Below are positions 23,788 through 32,781 of a stretch of DNA of 64,000 bases, piece by piece. This DNA is from an uncultured Bacteroidales bacterium (lineage in GTDB: Bacteria > Bacteroidota > Bacteroidia > Bacteroidales > Bacteroidaceae): the NCBI GenBank assembly GCA_902763865.1, contig CACWTR010000008.1:79481-143480 (forward strand). The letters are read 5' to 3'. The notes beneath the pieces were generated by a model, which worked only from the letters and a program-made list of their open reading frames with translations, was not told the DNA's origin and searched no databases. Numbering within the stretch: the first letter of the stretch is position 1; each line of letters begins with the position of its first letter. The translations under genes were made by a program, and so were the position numbers.

Positions 23788-25107
23788 TCAGCAGCCGCTG
23801 AATGCAACGTCTTCAAAGGTGAGGGAAGGAATAAGCTCAGTCTCCCAGGGGTCAGCGTCGTCGGCAACATGGCTCAGACGCTGCCAGACATCCAGCATAT
23901 TGCCTGTTATGTTCATGCCGCTGACCGGCTGTACGACGGTTCCGCCTTCCATGAGAAGCCCCTCAATGCCGTAAGAGAAATTACCCGTCACAGGGTCGCA
24001 GTTCCCTCCGTTGAAGTCCGTGACGAGGATAGAAACTCCCTCCCCGCTCCCTCCTGAAGAGAGTGGGGAGGGGTTTGTATGAGGCTTCATGATGAGGCGG
24101 TGGATGCCTTGCGTGGTGGCCGCAATGCCCAGCTTCCGACTCATGGGCGTGTCGATGAAGAACGTCTTCAGGCAACCATCGGTGAAGAGCTCCCGACGCT
24201 GTGTCGCCACGCCGTCGTAGTCAAAGAGGGAGGCACCGCGGGTGCCTGGCTGCAGCGGGTCATCGACAATGTTTACCAGAGGCGAAAGCACTCGTTCCCC
24301 CAGCTTGCCCAGAAGGAACGACGACTTTTGCTGCAGGGCCTGTCCGTTCATTGCGTTCAGGATGGGTTGCAGGAAGTTGCCCGCACAGGGCGACTCCAGT
24401 ATCATGCGGTAACGTCCGCTTGGCGCGGGCCGCTGCCCAACCTTCTGCAACGTGCGGCGGAGGGCTACGGGTGCAATGCCGTGGCGTGGCATCTGATGAA
24501 AGAAGAGGCGCGACTCGCCCCATCCGTCCATGGGATGCTGGCCGCCTTCGCCTTCTACCGTGACGATACTTGTCAAGGTGCAATAGCTGCTTTGCTCGCT
24601 TTGGTCGAATCCGTTGCTGATGAGGTAACGGGCCTGATGTTGGCGGTCAGTGTAGCGCGTCTGCATACTGATGATGCGCGGGTCACTCCCTTCCGCTTCC
24701 GCAGCTATGTCGCGCAACAGGCTGATTTTCTCTTCGGGGTCAATCTCGGAGAGCGAGGCATCGAAGTTCTGCAGGTCGGGTCCGCCGCCTTGATAGTAGC
24801 GGCTTGGGTCTGCCAGCGTACGACTGTCGTCCGGCTCAAGGAGGCGCGTCGTCTCGAAGGCTTGGCGAATGAAACCCTTGACGGAGTCAGGCCGCAGGTC
24901 GTTTGTGTAGAAGAACCCGTCCCGTCCGTCAAGATAAAGGTTGATGGCAAGTGAATGCGATGTGGCCCGCAGCGTCTTCTCCACCTTCCCGTCGCGCAGC
25001 ACGATGTTGTCTTCATGGTTCTCCAGCAGGACCAGCTTGTAGTCGAGACGCGCGGGAAGCCTCTGAATGTCTTCCTCGGCGCGGTATATCAGTTCGTCGT
25101 TCATCAT
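23788..25107 (-). CDS. TldE/PmbA-like modulator protein
   Basis: 439 residues. It has the PmbA/TldE pattern: 'NIVLRDGKVEKTLRATSHSL' near 34, 'YTNDLRPDSVKGFIRQA', 'SGRYRMILESPCAGNFLQPI', 'FDYDGVATQRRELFTDG' and the C-terminal 'DFNGGNCDPVTGNFSYGIEG'. TldE lacks the HEXXXH zinc motif of TldD and forms a TldD/TldE heterodimeric metalloprotease that degrades unstructured peptides (known from E. coli). A GC palindrome is translated in frame near residues 342-357 ('NPSPLSSGGSGEG'). It starts 3 nt after the tldD stop. Confidence 0.9.
   Translation of the reverse strand: MMNDELIYRAEEDIQRLPARLDYKLVLLENHEDNIVLRDGKVEKTLRATSHSLAINLYLDGRDGFFYTNDLRPDSVKGFIRQAFETTRLLEPDDSRTLADPSRYYQGGGPDLQNFDASLSEIDPEEKISLLRDIAAEAEGSDPRIISMQTRYTDRQHQARYLISNGFDQSEQSSYCTLTSIVTVEGEGGQHPMDGWGESRLFFHQMPRHGIAPVALRRTLQKVGQRPAPSGRYRMILESPCAGNFLQPILNAMNGQALQQKSSFLLGKLGERVLSPLVNIVDDPLQPGTRGASLFDYDGVATQRRELFTDGCLKTFFIDTPMSRKLGIAATTQGIHRLIMKPHTNPSPLSSGGSGEGVSILVTDFNGGNCDPVTGNFSYGIEGLLMEGGTVVQPVSGMNITGNMLDVWQRLSHVADDADPWETELIPSLTFEDVAFSGC
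24036..24075. repeat. GC-rich palindromic repeat inside tldE
   Basis: An imperfect palindrome (ACTCCCTCCCC ... GGGGAGGGG) within the coding frame, translated on the minus strand as 'NPSPLSSGGSGEGV'. It keeps the frame open. Related copies are in tldD. Confidence 0.7.
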
Positions 25108-25110
25108 TAT

Positions 25111-26466
25111 CTATCCTACAATCAGCTTGTCTATAAGCACCGTCGGAAGTCCCTGACTTACGGCCACCCTCTGGCCTTCCTTGCCGCACATGCTGGCACT
25201 GTGGTCTATCTTGAGATTGTCGCCCACCATGCTGATGCGGCGAAGAGCCTCGGGTCCGTTGCCGATGATGTTCAGGTCGCGAAGCGGTCGCGTCAGCCTT
25301 CCGTCCTCAATGAGGTAGCCGGTCTTCATGAAGAAGGTGAAGTCGCCTGCACCGATCTGTACCTGGCCGTTGGTAAACGACTCAGCATAGATGCCGCGCT
25401 TCACGCTTCGGATGATGTCTTCCTCTCGGGCCTCGCCAGGCAGCATGTAGGTGGAACGCATTCGCGGAAGGGGGAGACAGCGGAAGCTCTCCCTGCGTCC
25501 GTTGCCCGTCGGCTTTACGCCGAAGTGGTGCGCACTGATACGGTCATAGAGGAAACTGTTGAGCTTGCCTTCGTGGACGAGAACGGTACGTTGCCCGGCG
25601 ATGCCTTCATCGTCATAGCGCAGCATGCCGGCATCGCCGGTGAGTGTGCCGTCATCGACAATGCTGATGCTTGGATGACAAATCTGCTGACCCAGCTTGC
25701 CGGTAAAGATACTGTCGCCGGTTCGGATGAAGTCGGCTTCGAATGCGTGCCCGATTGCTTCGTGAAGCAAGATGCCACTGCTGCCTGCCGCCATTACTAC
25801 AGGCATCTCGCCACCTTCTATCTGGGAAGCGGCGAAGAGGAAGTCGGTGCGGCTGACGGCTTCCCTCACGACTTCGTCAATGAGAGCATCGCTGAAGAAT
25901 TCCTGCCCCATCTGCATCATCCGCGATGCGAAGCCCATCTGTGTCTGGCCACCACGCTCCATGACAATGCTGACCGAGAGTGACGTCCGTGGACGGAAGT
26001 CCTGAAAGGCCGTGCCGTCGCTGCCAGCAAACTGCACCTGCTGCATCCGTTGCGAGACGTAGGCTTTGACCCTGATGATGGAGGAATCGAGGGCGCGGGC
26101 CTTCTCTTCTACGTCAAGGAGAATTTTGCGAACGGCCTCGCCCCCCATCCCTCTCGGAGAGGAAGGGTTGAACGGATGAATAAAGTCCTGCAACGGAAGC
26201 CCCCCTCCACGGAGAGGGGTTGGGGTGAAGCTGTTGGCCGCCTTCCTCAACCCTTCTTCGCTCAGGTCCATTGTATAGGCATAACTCGTCTCGCTGCCGC
26301 AGACGGCACGGATGCCGGCACCATAGAGACGGACTTGCTGAGCCTGACTCACCTTGCCGTCTTGCAGCACCATGCTGCTGATGTCGGTGTTCTCTACAAA
26401 GATGTCGGCATAAACCCTCTCTGACTCCCCCTTGAAGGGGGAGAAACATTCGCACGATGAAGTCAA
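25111..26466 (-). CDS. TldD-like zinc metalloprotease, 5' end remodelled by repeats (TTG start uncertain)
   Basis: About 451 residues from the TTG at 26466; no in-frame ATG exists between the upstream tlpA stop and residue 36 of this reading. The zinc motif HEAIGH ('GILLHEAIGHAFE') and the C-terminal 'SMCGKEGQRVAVSQGLPTVL' identify TldD, the active subunit of the TldD/TldE protease. The usual N-terminal helix before 'ADIFVENT' is missing or replaced by sequence from a palindromic repeat ('FSPFKGESERV'). Two more repeats are translated within the N-terminal domain as 'TPTPLRGGG' and 'NPSSPRGMGG'. The open frame continues upstream into tlpA, but that is a shadow. Whether the protein is fully functional is unclear; the catalytic part is intact. 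Confidence 0.75.
   Translation of the reverse strand: MTSSCECFSPFKGESERVYADIFVENTDISSMVLQDGKVSQAQQVRLYGAGIRAVCGSETSYAYTMDLSEEGLRKAANSFTPTPLRGGGLPLQDFIHPFNPSSPRGMGGEAVRKILLDVEEKARALDSSIIRVKAYVSQRMQQVQFAGSDGTAFQDFRPRTSLSVSIVMERGGQTQMGFASRMMQMGQEFFSDALIDEVVREAVSRTDFLFAASQIEGGEMPVVMAAGSSGILLHEAIGHAFEADFIRTGDSIFTGKLGQQICHPSISIVDDGTLTGDAGMLRYDDEGIAGQRTVLVHEGKLNSFLYDRISAHHFGVKPTGNGRRESFRCLPLPRMRSTYMLPGEAREEDIIRSVKRGIYAESFTNGQVQIGAGDFTFFMKTGYLIEDGRLTRPLRDLNIIGNGPEALRRISMVGDNLKIDHSASMCGKEGQRVAVSQGLPTVLIDKLIVG
26140..26230. repeat. Two GC-rich palindromic repeats inside tldD
   Basis: Copies at about 26140-26171 and 26199-26230 share the pattern CCCC...TC...GGAGAGG...GGGTTG and bracket 27 nt of unique coding sequence. 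Both are read through in frame. Confidence 0.7.
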
Positions 26467-26504
26467 GTCCCTCCCTTTAGGGGAGGGTTGTTGGGGAGGG
26501 GCTG
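26415..26504. repeat. Two GC-rich palindromes at the tlpA/tldD junction
   Basis: One copy (26415-26446, core CTCCCCC-TTGAA-GGGGGAG region) falls inside the tldD frame. The other (26469-26504) lies between the tlpA stop at 26519 and the candidate tldD TTG at 26466, so the tldD start region is largely repeat sequence. Confidence 0.75.
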
Positions 26505-26518
26505 TTGGTTTTAGTCTC

Positions 26519-27628
26519 TTACTTGTCAAGGTACTCTGCCAGTGTCTTGCCCAGTTCTTCGCCACGCAGGTTAGTCTTGAGCACCTTGCCGTCCGGACCG
26601 TAGAGGATGGTGGCGGGAATAGCCTTGATGTTGTAGAGGTCGCTGGCTGCACACTGCCATCCCTTCAGGTCGCTGATCTGAGGCCAGGTAATGCCCAGGT
26701 CTTTCACGCCTTTTGCCCAGTCTTCCTTCTCGCTGTCGAAAGAAATGCCAACCACTTCGAAGCCCTTCTCATGGTACTTCTCGTAGCAGGCCTTCACGTT
26801 GGGCATCTCGGCACGGCAGGGGCCGCACCAGCTTGCCCAAAAGTCAACGAGGACATACTTGCCCTTGCCCACGTAGTCTGTCAGGTGGCATTCCTGGTCG
26901 TCGAGATTCTTGCCCACGAAGTCAACCACGGGTGCTCCGACCTGCTTGTTCTTTTCGCCTCCAAGAGAGGCTACGATGGGCTCGAGTGTCTTGTTGTCCT
27001 TGTACTTATAGTCCTTCAGGAAGTTCTCAATGAACTCTACGCCGAGGTCTGTTCCGCCGATGCTGAGGAAGACGATGGGCAGCATGTTGTCGGCATTCTC
27101 GGTGATGATTTGCCTTTGAGTGGCATATATGTCTTCCTGGATTGCTTCGTAGCGGTTGTCGAAGCCTTCCATCTCTTCGTCGGGAATCTGTCCCTGATAC
27201 TTTTCGTGAGCTTCGCTGTAGTCCTTCATGAGTTGATCCATCTGGCTGCTTGTCTCGTTCATGCGCTGGAAAGCCTCGCTGAGCCTCATGTTCTGGTCGG
27301 AACCTTTTGTCACTTCAGCCTTTCCGTCCTTGATGCTGACCTCAATGGGCGTGCCGTCGAGGAAGACAGTGCACACACCTTGTGGCCTGTTTTCGTCGCG
27401 GCAGATGGTGGCGATGACGGTCTCGGCTGTGTCAACGGTGAAGGTTATCACTCCGTCAGCGTTTTGTCCTTTGCCGATGATTTGTCGCGACTGGAATGCG
27501 CAAAGCACGTCGGGCTCGGGGCTGCCAAGTTCACCTGTCACCTTGATTTCTGTCTTCGTCTTTGTCGTCTCAGCGCAAGCTGCCAGACAGATGGCAGCAA
27601 GCATCGTCAGAATAAAGTTCTTTTTCAT
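26519..27628 (-). CDS. TlpA-like thiol-disulfide oxidoreductase lipoprotein (DUF4369 type)
   Basis: 369 residues. The lipobox 'LAAC' (Cys18) indicates a lipoprotein. The N-terminal part (about 25-230) is the DUF4369-like beta domain found in Bacteroidales TlpA proteins. A thioredoxin fold follows with the active site 'WASWCGPCR' (C268, C271), 'GISFDSEKEDW' and the cis-Pro loop 'IKAIPATILY'. It likely reduces or oxidises disulfides in the periplasm. It has its own promoter at 27693-27700, so it is separable from the upstream hexuronate operon, and may be co-transcribed with tldD-tldE. Confidence 0.9.
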   Translation of the reverse strand: MKKNFILTMLAAICLAACAETTKTKTEIKVTGELGSPEPDVLCAFQSRQIIGKGQNADGVITFTVDTAETVIATICRDENRPQGVCTVFLDGTPIEVSIKDGKAEVTKGSDQNMRLSEAFQRMNETSSQMDQLMKDYSEAHEKYQGQIPDEEMEGFDNRYEAIQEDIYATQRQIITENADNMLPIVFLSIGGTDLGVEFIENFLKDYKYKDNKTLEPIVASLGGEKNKQVGAPVVDFVGKNLDDQECHLTDYVGKGKYVLVDFWASWCGPCRAEMPNVKACYEKYHEKGFEVVGISFDSEKEDWAKGVKDLGITWPQISDLKGWQCAASDLYNIKAIPATILYGPDGKVLKTNLRGEELGKTLAEYLDK

Positions 27629-27692
27629 TGACTGTAAGCAATTATAGGATTGTCTGTATATATATAATAATGTATGTATGCCTTATGCGTTG

Positions 27693-27700
27693 CAAAAGTA
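27693..27700 (-). promoter_or_regulatory. -7 box (TACTTTTG) of tlpA
   Basis: TAnnTTTG on the minus strand in the 112-nt gap after uxaC, giving a leader of about 60 nt. Confidence 0.6.
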
Positions 27701-27740
27701 CGCTTTCTTTTTCTATCTGCCAAATGTTTTGAAGGAAATG

Positions 27741-29144
27741 TTAGAAACAGAAGTAGCGTTTGGCATTGTAGTAGGAGATATCCTCGACCATTTGGCGGAT
27801 GAATGGCATCTCCTCGGCTGGCAGCAGTCCGTTCTCCACGTCGCGACCGATGAGGTTGCAGAGGCAGCGGCGGAAGTATTCGTGGCGCGGGTAGGAGAGG
27901 AACGAGCGGCTGTCGGTCAGCATGCCGACGAAGCGGCTTAGCAAGCCGAGCTGCGAGAGACTGTTCATCTGGCGCTCCATGCCGTCGAGCTGGTCGTTGA
28001 ACCACCAGCCGCTGCCGAACTGCAGCTTGCCCGGCACGGGACCCTCCTGGAAGTTGCCTATCATGGTGGCTATCATCTCGTTGTCGGAGGGATTGATGGG
28101 GTAGAGGATGGTCTTGGCGAGGAGTCCTTCGCTGTCCAGTTTGTCGAGGAAGCGTGACAGGTTCTCGCTGGTGTTCCAGGTGCCGATGCTGTCGTAGCCT
28201 GTATCGGGACCGAGCTTCCGGAACATGCGTGAGTTGTTGTTGCGCATGGGGCCGTAGTGGAACTGCTGTGTCCATCCGGCACGGGCATCCATACGTCCGC
28301 CTTCCAGCATCAGGGCGGAGCGGAACTTGCCGACTTCTGCAGCAGTGGGGAGTTTGCCGTCCATCACTTTCTGGAAGATGTTGCTCACTTCCGTCTCGGT
28401 GAAGCTGTCGGCATAGAACTCGTTCACGCCGTGGTCGGAGAGGCGACAGCCGACACTGCCGAAGAAGTCGTGACGCTTCTGCAGGGCATCGAGCAAGTTG
28501 GTGTAGGAACGAATCTCCATGTTCGAGGTTTCGCCCAGCTTCTCGATGTATTCGCGGTAGGTACTCGGATTGTCGATTCCCATTGCTTTGTCAGGGCGCC
28601 ACGTCGGCAGCACCTTGGTGCCGAAGTTGCTATACCGGATGGCAATGTGGTGCTCGAGGTTGTCGGCAGGGTCGTCCGTCGTGCAGACGACCTCCACGTT
28701 GTAATGTTGCATGAGCCCTCGGGCTGAGAACTCCGGCTGTTGCAGTTTCTCGTTGCACTCGTCGAAGATTTCCCTGGCGGTGGAGGCATTGAGGAGCTTC
28801 GTAATGCCAAAGGCTGTGCGGAGCTCCAAGTGTGTCCAGTGGTAGAGAGGGTTGCGCATGCAGTAGGGCAACGTCTCGGCCCACTTCTTGAACTTCTCCC
28901 AGTCGGAAGCATTGCCGGTAATGTACTTCTCGTCCACTCCGTTGCTTCTGAGGGCTCGCCACTTGTAGTGATCGCCCCCAAGCCACAGCTCTGTGATACT
29001 CCCGAAGCGATGGTCCTCGGCTATTTCCTTGGGGTTGAGGTGACAGTGATAGTCGATGATGGGCAGGCTGGCTGCATGGTTGTGGTACAATTCCTGGGCC
29101 GTAGGCGACTGCAGCAGGAAATCTTTATCCATAAATGTTTTCAT
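27741..29144 (-). CDS. uxaC: Glucuronate isomerase
   Basis: 467 residues, the usual UxaC length. It converts D-glucuronate to D-fructuronate (and galacturonate to tagaturonate). Landmarks: 'MDKDFLLQSPTAQELYH', 'PIIDYHCHLNPKEIAEDHRF' (metal-binding His pair of the amidohydrolase-like fold), 'GDHYKWRALRSNGV', 'VVCTTDDPADNLEHH' and 'SRSFLSYPRHEYFRR'. Fourth gene of the hexuronate operon, 12 nt after uxuA. Confidence 0.95.
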   Translation of the reverse strand: MKTFMDKDFLLQSPTAQELYHNHAASLPIIDYHCHLNPKEIAEDHRFGSITELWLGGDHYKWRALRSNGVDEKYITGNASDWEKFKKWAETLPYCMRNPLYHWTHLELRTAFGITKLLNASTAREIFDECNEKLQQPEFSARGLMQHYNVEVVCTTDDPADNLEHHIAIRYSNFGTKVLPTWRPDKAMGIDNPSTYREYIEKLGETSNMEIRSYTNLLDALQKRHDFFGSVGCRLSDHGVNEFYADSFTETEVSNIFQKVMDGKLPTAAEVGKFRSALMLEGGRMDARAGWTQQFHYGPMRNNNSRMFRKLGPDTGYDSIGTWNTSENLSRFLDKLDSEGLLAKTILYPINPSDNEMIATMIGNFQEGPVPGKLQFGSGWWFNDQLDGMERQMNSLSQLGLLSRFVGMLTDSRSFLSYPRHEYFRRCLCNLIGRDVENGLLPAEEMPFIRQMVEDISYYNAKRYFCF

Positions 29145-29156
29145 AGTTCATTTGGG

Positions 29157-30368
29157 TTAGCGTGTTGTGTTGATTGAATTATCGTGGTGCGTCGAGCTCG
29201 ACACCATGCTTTGTGCGATGCCCATCTCCAGTCCGCGCAGTTCGGCCAGTCCGCGCAGCCGGCCTATGCAGCTGTAGCCGGGGTTGGTCTTCTTGCGTAG
29301 GTCGTCGCACATCTGGTGTCCGTGGTCGGGGCGCATGACGATGCTCTTCTGCCGTTTCTGCTGAATCTCGAGGAAAGCTTTCATCACCTCGTACATCGGC
29401 ACGTCGCCCTCCAGATGGTTCGCTTCGTGGAAGTTGCCCTCGCTGTCGCGCTGGGTGGAGCGCAGATGGACGAAGTCTATGCGGTCCCAGAAGCGGCGCA
29501 TCATGGCCGGAAGGTCATTCTTGGGGCTGACTCCGAAGGAACCCGTGCAGAGACAGAGCCCGTTGGCCGGGCTGGGTACGGCATCGACGAGGGCCTGGAA
29601 GTCCTCGGCTGTGCTGAGGATGCGAGGCAGTCCCAGGATAGACATGGGCGGGTCGTCGGGATGGATGACGAGTCGCACGCCGGCTTTCTCGGCAACGGGG
29701 CATACCTCGCGCAGGAAGTGGATGAGGTTTGCGCGGAGCTTTTCCGGCGTAATGTCCCTGTAGCGGTCCAGTTCTTTCTGGAATTGCTGTAGTGTGAAGC
29801 TCTCCTCCGACCCTGGCAGGCCGGCTATCATGTTGCGGGTGATGAGCTGTTTTTCTGCATCGTCCATCTGCCCGAAGCGTGCCTTGGCCTTGACTTTTTC
29901 TTCGTCGGAGTACTCATCTTCTGCACCCGGACGACGCAGGATGAAGAGGTCGAAGGCGACGTAGGCGGCCCGCTCGAAGCGCAAGGCCCGGCTTCCGTCG
30001 GGCATCTCATAGGCCAGGTCGGTGCGTGTCCAGTCGAGCACGGGCATGAAATTGTAGGTGACGACATCTATGCCGCACTCGCCCAGGTTCAGGATGCTTT
30101 GCTTGTAGTTGTCGATGTAGAGACGGAAGTTGACCGTCTGAGTCTTGATGTGCTCATGGACCGGTACGCTCTCCACGGCGGCCCATCGCAATCCTGCTTC
30201 CTCGACAACCTTTTTGCGCTTGAGAATCTCTTCCTTTGTCCACACCTCTCCATTGGGGATGTGGTGCAGGGCCGTCACTACGCCGGTTGCTCCTGCCTGA
30301 CGTATGTCTTGCAGGCTGACGGGGTCACTGGGGCCGTACCAGCGGAAGCTTTGTTCGCAGAGAAACAT
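29157..30368 (-). CDS. uxuA: Mannonate dehydratase
   Basis: 403 residues. It dehydrates D-mannonate to 2-keto-3-deoxy-D-gluconate. Landmarks: '[20 protein letters not shown]' start, '[12 protein letters not shown]', '[17 protein letters not shown]' and 'MRPDHGHQM' metal- and substrate-binding segments near the C-terminus. The 84-nt gap before it carries a 9-bp minisatellite. Third gene of the hexuronate operon. Confidence 0.95.
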   Translation of the reverse strand: MFLCEQSFRWYGPSDPVSLQDIRQAGATGVVTALHHIPNGEVWTKEEILKRKKVVEEAGLRWAAVESVPVHEHIKTQTVNFRLYIDNYKQSILNLGECGIDVVTYNFMPVLDWTRTDLAYEMPDGSRALRFERAAYVAFDLFILRRPGAEDEYSDEEKVKAKARFGQMDDAEKQLITRNMIAGLPGSEESFTLQQFQKELDRYRDITPEKLRANLIHFLREVCPVAEKAGVRLVIHPDDPPMSILGLPRILSTAEDFQALVDAVPSPANGLCLCTGSFGVSPKNDLPAMMRRFWDRIDFVHLRSTQRDSEGNFHEANHLEGDVPMYEVMKAFLEIQQKRQKSIVMRPDHGHQMCDDLRKKTNPGYSCIGRLRGLAELRGLEMGIAQSMVSSSTHHDNSINTTR

Positions 30369-30392
30369 GGTATGGTTGGCTTTTGGGGGTTG

Positions 30393-30446
30393 ATAGGTCT
30401 TATGAGACTTATAGGTCTTATGGGACTTATAGGACTTATAGGTTTG
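30393..30446. repeat. Six-unit 9-bp minisatellite (ATAGGTCTT) between the SDR gene and uxuA
   Basis: Six tandem 9-bp units (ATAGGTCTT, ATGAGACTT, ATAGGTCTT, ATGGGACTT, ATAGGACTT, ATAGGTTTG) lie in the intercistronic gap of the operon. The 9-bp period also occurs at 379-429 and 11821-11964. Confidence 0.85.
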
Positions 30447-30452
30447 TTATTC

Positions 30453-31262
30453 TTAAATTGAGAAGGCGTCGAATCCGCCGTCAACCACCGAGAGTGCTCC
30501 GGTGACGAAGCTGCTGGCATCGCTGATCAGATAGTGTATGGTGCCGAAGAGCTCTTCCGGTTCGGCGAAGCGGCCAGCTGGCGTGTGTGCGATGATGGCT
30601 TTGGCGCGGTCGGTCAGCGTGCCGTCCTCGTTGGTCAGGAGCGAGCGGTTCTGGTTGGTGAGCAGGAAGCCCGGCACGATGGCGTTGACGCGCAGGTTCG
30701 GACTGAACTTGCTGGCCAGCTCGGTGGCCATGTATTTCGTGTAGTTGGTGATGGCAGCCTTTGCTGCTCCGTAGCCCACGACGCGTGTGAGGGGGCGCAG
30801 TGCACTCTCGGAACAGAAGTTCACGATGGCACCCTTCCCGCTTCGGGCCATTACGGGGACGAACACTTGAGTGGGCAGGACTGTGCCGAAGAGGTTCAGT
30901 TCCACCACCTTGCGGAAGTCGCCGAGGTCGAGGTCGAGGAAAGTCTTGTCGGGCGGGATGGTTGCACCGGGCATGTTGCCTCCGGCAGCATTGAGCAGGA
31001 CATCGATGGTGCCGAAGCGAGTCACGATGTCGTCGCGGTTCTGTTCTAGCAATTCTTTCTTCAGCACGTCGCTTACGAGGAAGAGTGCTTCGCCTTTCTT
31101 GCAAAGCTCGGCCTCCAATTCCTTGCCCCGGCTCTCATCGCGGCCAAGCACGACAACCTTGGCTCCCTGCTCTACGAGATAGTGGGCAATGTTCCTGCCA
31201 AGAATGCCGTAGCCGCCAGTGAGCACGACTACTTTTCCCTGAATGTCAAACAGATTTCTCAT
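30453..31262 (-). CDS. SDR-family mannonate/fructuronate oxidoreductase (UxuB role)
   Basis: 269 residues from the Met at 31262 ('MRNLFDIQGKVVVLTGG'); an ATG at 31295 would add 11 low-complexity residues, and SDR proteins normally begin close to the nucleotide site. The NAD(P)-binding 'TGGYGILG', 'NAAGG' and catalytic 'YGAAKAA' (Tyr/Lys) are present. Context between the transporter and uxuA implies it reduces D-fructuronate to D-mannonate, the step done by the unrelated polyol-type UxuB in E. coli. The substrate is inferred from the operon. Confidence 0.85.
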   Translation of the reverse strand: MRNLFDIQGKVVVLTGGYGILGRNIAHYLVEQGAKVVVLGRDESRGKELEAELCKKGEALFLVSDVLKKELLEQNRDDIVTRFGTIDVLLNAAGGNMPGATIPPDKTFLDLDLGDFRKVVELNLFGTVLPTQVFVPVMARSGKGAIVNFCSESALRPLTRVVGYGAAKAAITNYTKYMATELASKFSPNLRVNAIVPGFLLTNQNRSLLTNEDGTLTDRAKAIIAHTPAGRFAEPEELFGTIHYLISDASSFVTGALSVVDGGFDAFSI

Positions 31263-31307
31263 TGTTGTGTTGTGTTGCGTTGTTGAAACAGACATGACCG
31301 GCAGCTA

Positions 31308-32753
31308 CTATCCTTTCACTGCCTTGAACCTGGGAACGAGAGCCTTCAGACAGCACCATCCGACCATGTAGGCTATGGCACAGTAGCAGAAGATGATGAA
31401 GTATCCGGCGGGTTTCCCCTCGAAGCCGAGGAACTGCATCTGTGTCTGGTCGGCATAGTCGAAGAGCTTGCCGCTGTACTTGTTGATGCAGTAGCTGCCT
31501 ATGCCGCCGGCCATGCCGTTGATGCCCGTCATTGTTCCCACGGCTTTTTTCGGGAAGAGGTCGCTGGCCACCGAGAAGAGGTTGGCCGACCATGACTGGT
31601 GTGCTGCTCCGGCCAGGCCAATCAGGACGATGGGGAACCAGTAGCTGTAGGCCCCCAGAGGCTGGGCGAAGAGCGTCAGCAGGGGAATGACGGCAAAGAC
31701 GAACATGGCCTTGAGGCGTGCGTCGTAGGGATGCTGTCCCGTGCGGTTGACAATGATGGTGGGAAGTTTTCCGCCATATATGCTCAGCATGGTGATGGCA
31801 TAGAGGGTGAAGATGAGCAGTATGGCCGTGGGGTCGTCGGAAGGCAGCTTATATACGTCCGAGATGTAGGCGGGTGTCCAGAAGAGGAAGAACCACCAGA
31901 CACCGTCCGTCACCAGCTTGGCAAGGAAGATGGCCCACGTCTGTGGGAAGGTGAGCATCTTCAGGAAGGGAATTCCCTTTTCTGCGTTGTTCGTGCCAGC
32001 CGTCTGCTCAGAGCGGGAGTCTTGCTGGATATAGGCAAGCTCCGCTGAGTTCACGGCCTTGCATTCTTCGGGCTTCTGGTAAACGAATATCCATGCTCCC
32101 AGCCAGATGAAGCCCAGCGCACCGATGATGATGAAAGCCATCTCCCATCCGCCTCCGATGCCTTGGTCCTTGAAGTAGCGGGCCAGCAGGGGAATGGAAA
32201 GTGGAGCCACGAGAGCACCGATGGTGCTGCCGCTGTTGAAGATGCTGGTGGCATAGGCACGGTCTTTCATCGGGAAGTACTCTGCCGTCACCTTGATGGC
32301 AGCAGGGAAGTTACCGCTCTCGCCCATTCCCAGCACTACGCGGGAAATCATGAAGCAGTAGGTGCTTACGGTCGAGATGGCCAGGGCCAGGTCGCCCGTG
32401 GCTTGCATCATTTCCTGCGTGCTGCCCAGGTCGAGTTTCCACATGGTAGCCAGTCCGCACAGGGCGTGCATGCAGGCTCCCAGCGACCAGATGCCGATGG
32501 CCCACAGGTAGCCCTTCTTTACGCCTATCCAGTCCATGAAGCGGCCCGAGAAGAGATTGGCTATGGCATAGACCAGTGCAAAGACGGCAGTAATGTTGCC
32601 GTAGTCGGTGTCGGTCCAGTGGAAGTCGGGCGCAATGAAGTCTTTCCAGGTGAGGGAAAGCACTTGCCGGTCCATGTAGTTGATAGTCGTGGCAAGGAAC
32701 AGCATGCCACAGATGACCCATCGGTAGTTTGTTTTCTTCAGTTCAGAGCTCAT
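31308..32753 (-). CDS. MFS hexuronate transporter (ExuT-like)
   Basis: 481 residues with about 12 membrane helices. It resembles the anion:cation symporter branch of the major facilitator superfamily: 'WVICGMLFLATTINYMDRQVLS' (abridged: TINYMDRQ), 'GRFMDWIGVKKGYLWAIGIWSLG', 'SRVVLGMGESGNFPAAIKVTAEYF' landmarks. It probably imports glucuronate or galacturonate with protons. First gene of the hexuronate operon; promoter box at 32782-32789. Confidence 0.9.
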   Translation of the reverse strand: MSSELKKTNYRWVICGMLFLATTINYMDRQVLSLTWKDFIAPDFHWTDTDYGNITAVFALVYAIANLFSGRFMDWIGVKKGYLWAIGIWSLGACMHALCGLATMWKLDLGSTQEMMQATGDLALAISTVSTYCFMISRVVLGMGESGNFPAAIKVTAEYFPMKDRAYATSIFNSGSTIGALVAPLSIPLLARYFKDQGIGGGWEMAFIIIGALGFIWLGAWIFVYQKPEECKAVNSAELAYIQQDSRSEQTAGTNNAEKGIPFLKMLTFPQTWAIFLAKLVTDGVWWFFLFWTPAYISDVYKLPSDDPTAILLIFTLYAITMLSIYGGKLPTIIVNRTGQHPYDARLKAMFVFAVIPLLTLFAQPLGAYSYWFPIVLIGLAGAAHQSWSANLFSVASDLFPKKAVGTMTGINGMAGGIGSYCINKYSGKLFDYADQTQMQFLGFEGKPAGYFIIFCYCAIAYMVGWCCLKALVPRFKAVKG

Positions 32754-32781
32754 AGTTCTTGGTTCATAGTTGTTTTCGATG

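Noticed and set aside
20928-23870. 980-codon open frame antisense to the M16 peptidase gene
   Set aside because: It mirrors the M16 codon pattern, has no recognisable domain or promoter, and the + strand gene has clear zinc-peptidase motifs.
26467-26652. Upstream extension of the tldD frame into tlpA
   Set aside because: The sequence there is the shadow of the thioredoxin-domain gene on the same strand.
27629-27740. A regulator gene for the hexuronate operon near uxaC or the transporter
   Set aside because: No LacI, GntR or other regulator frame exists in the adjacent gaps; regulation must come from elsewhere.
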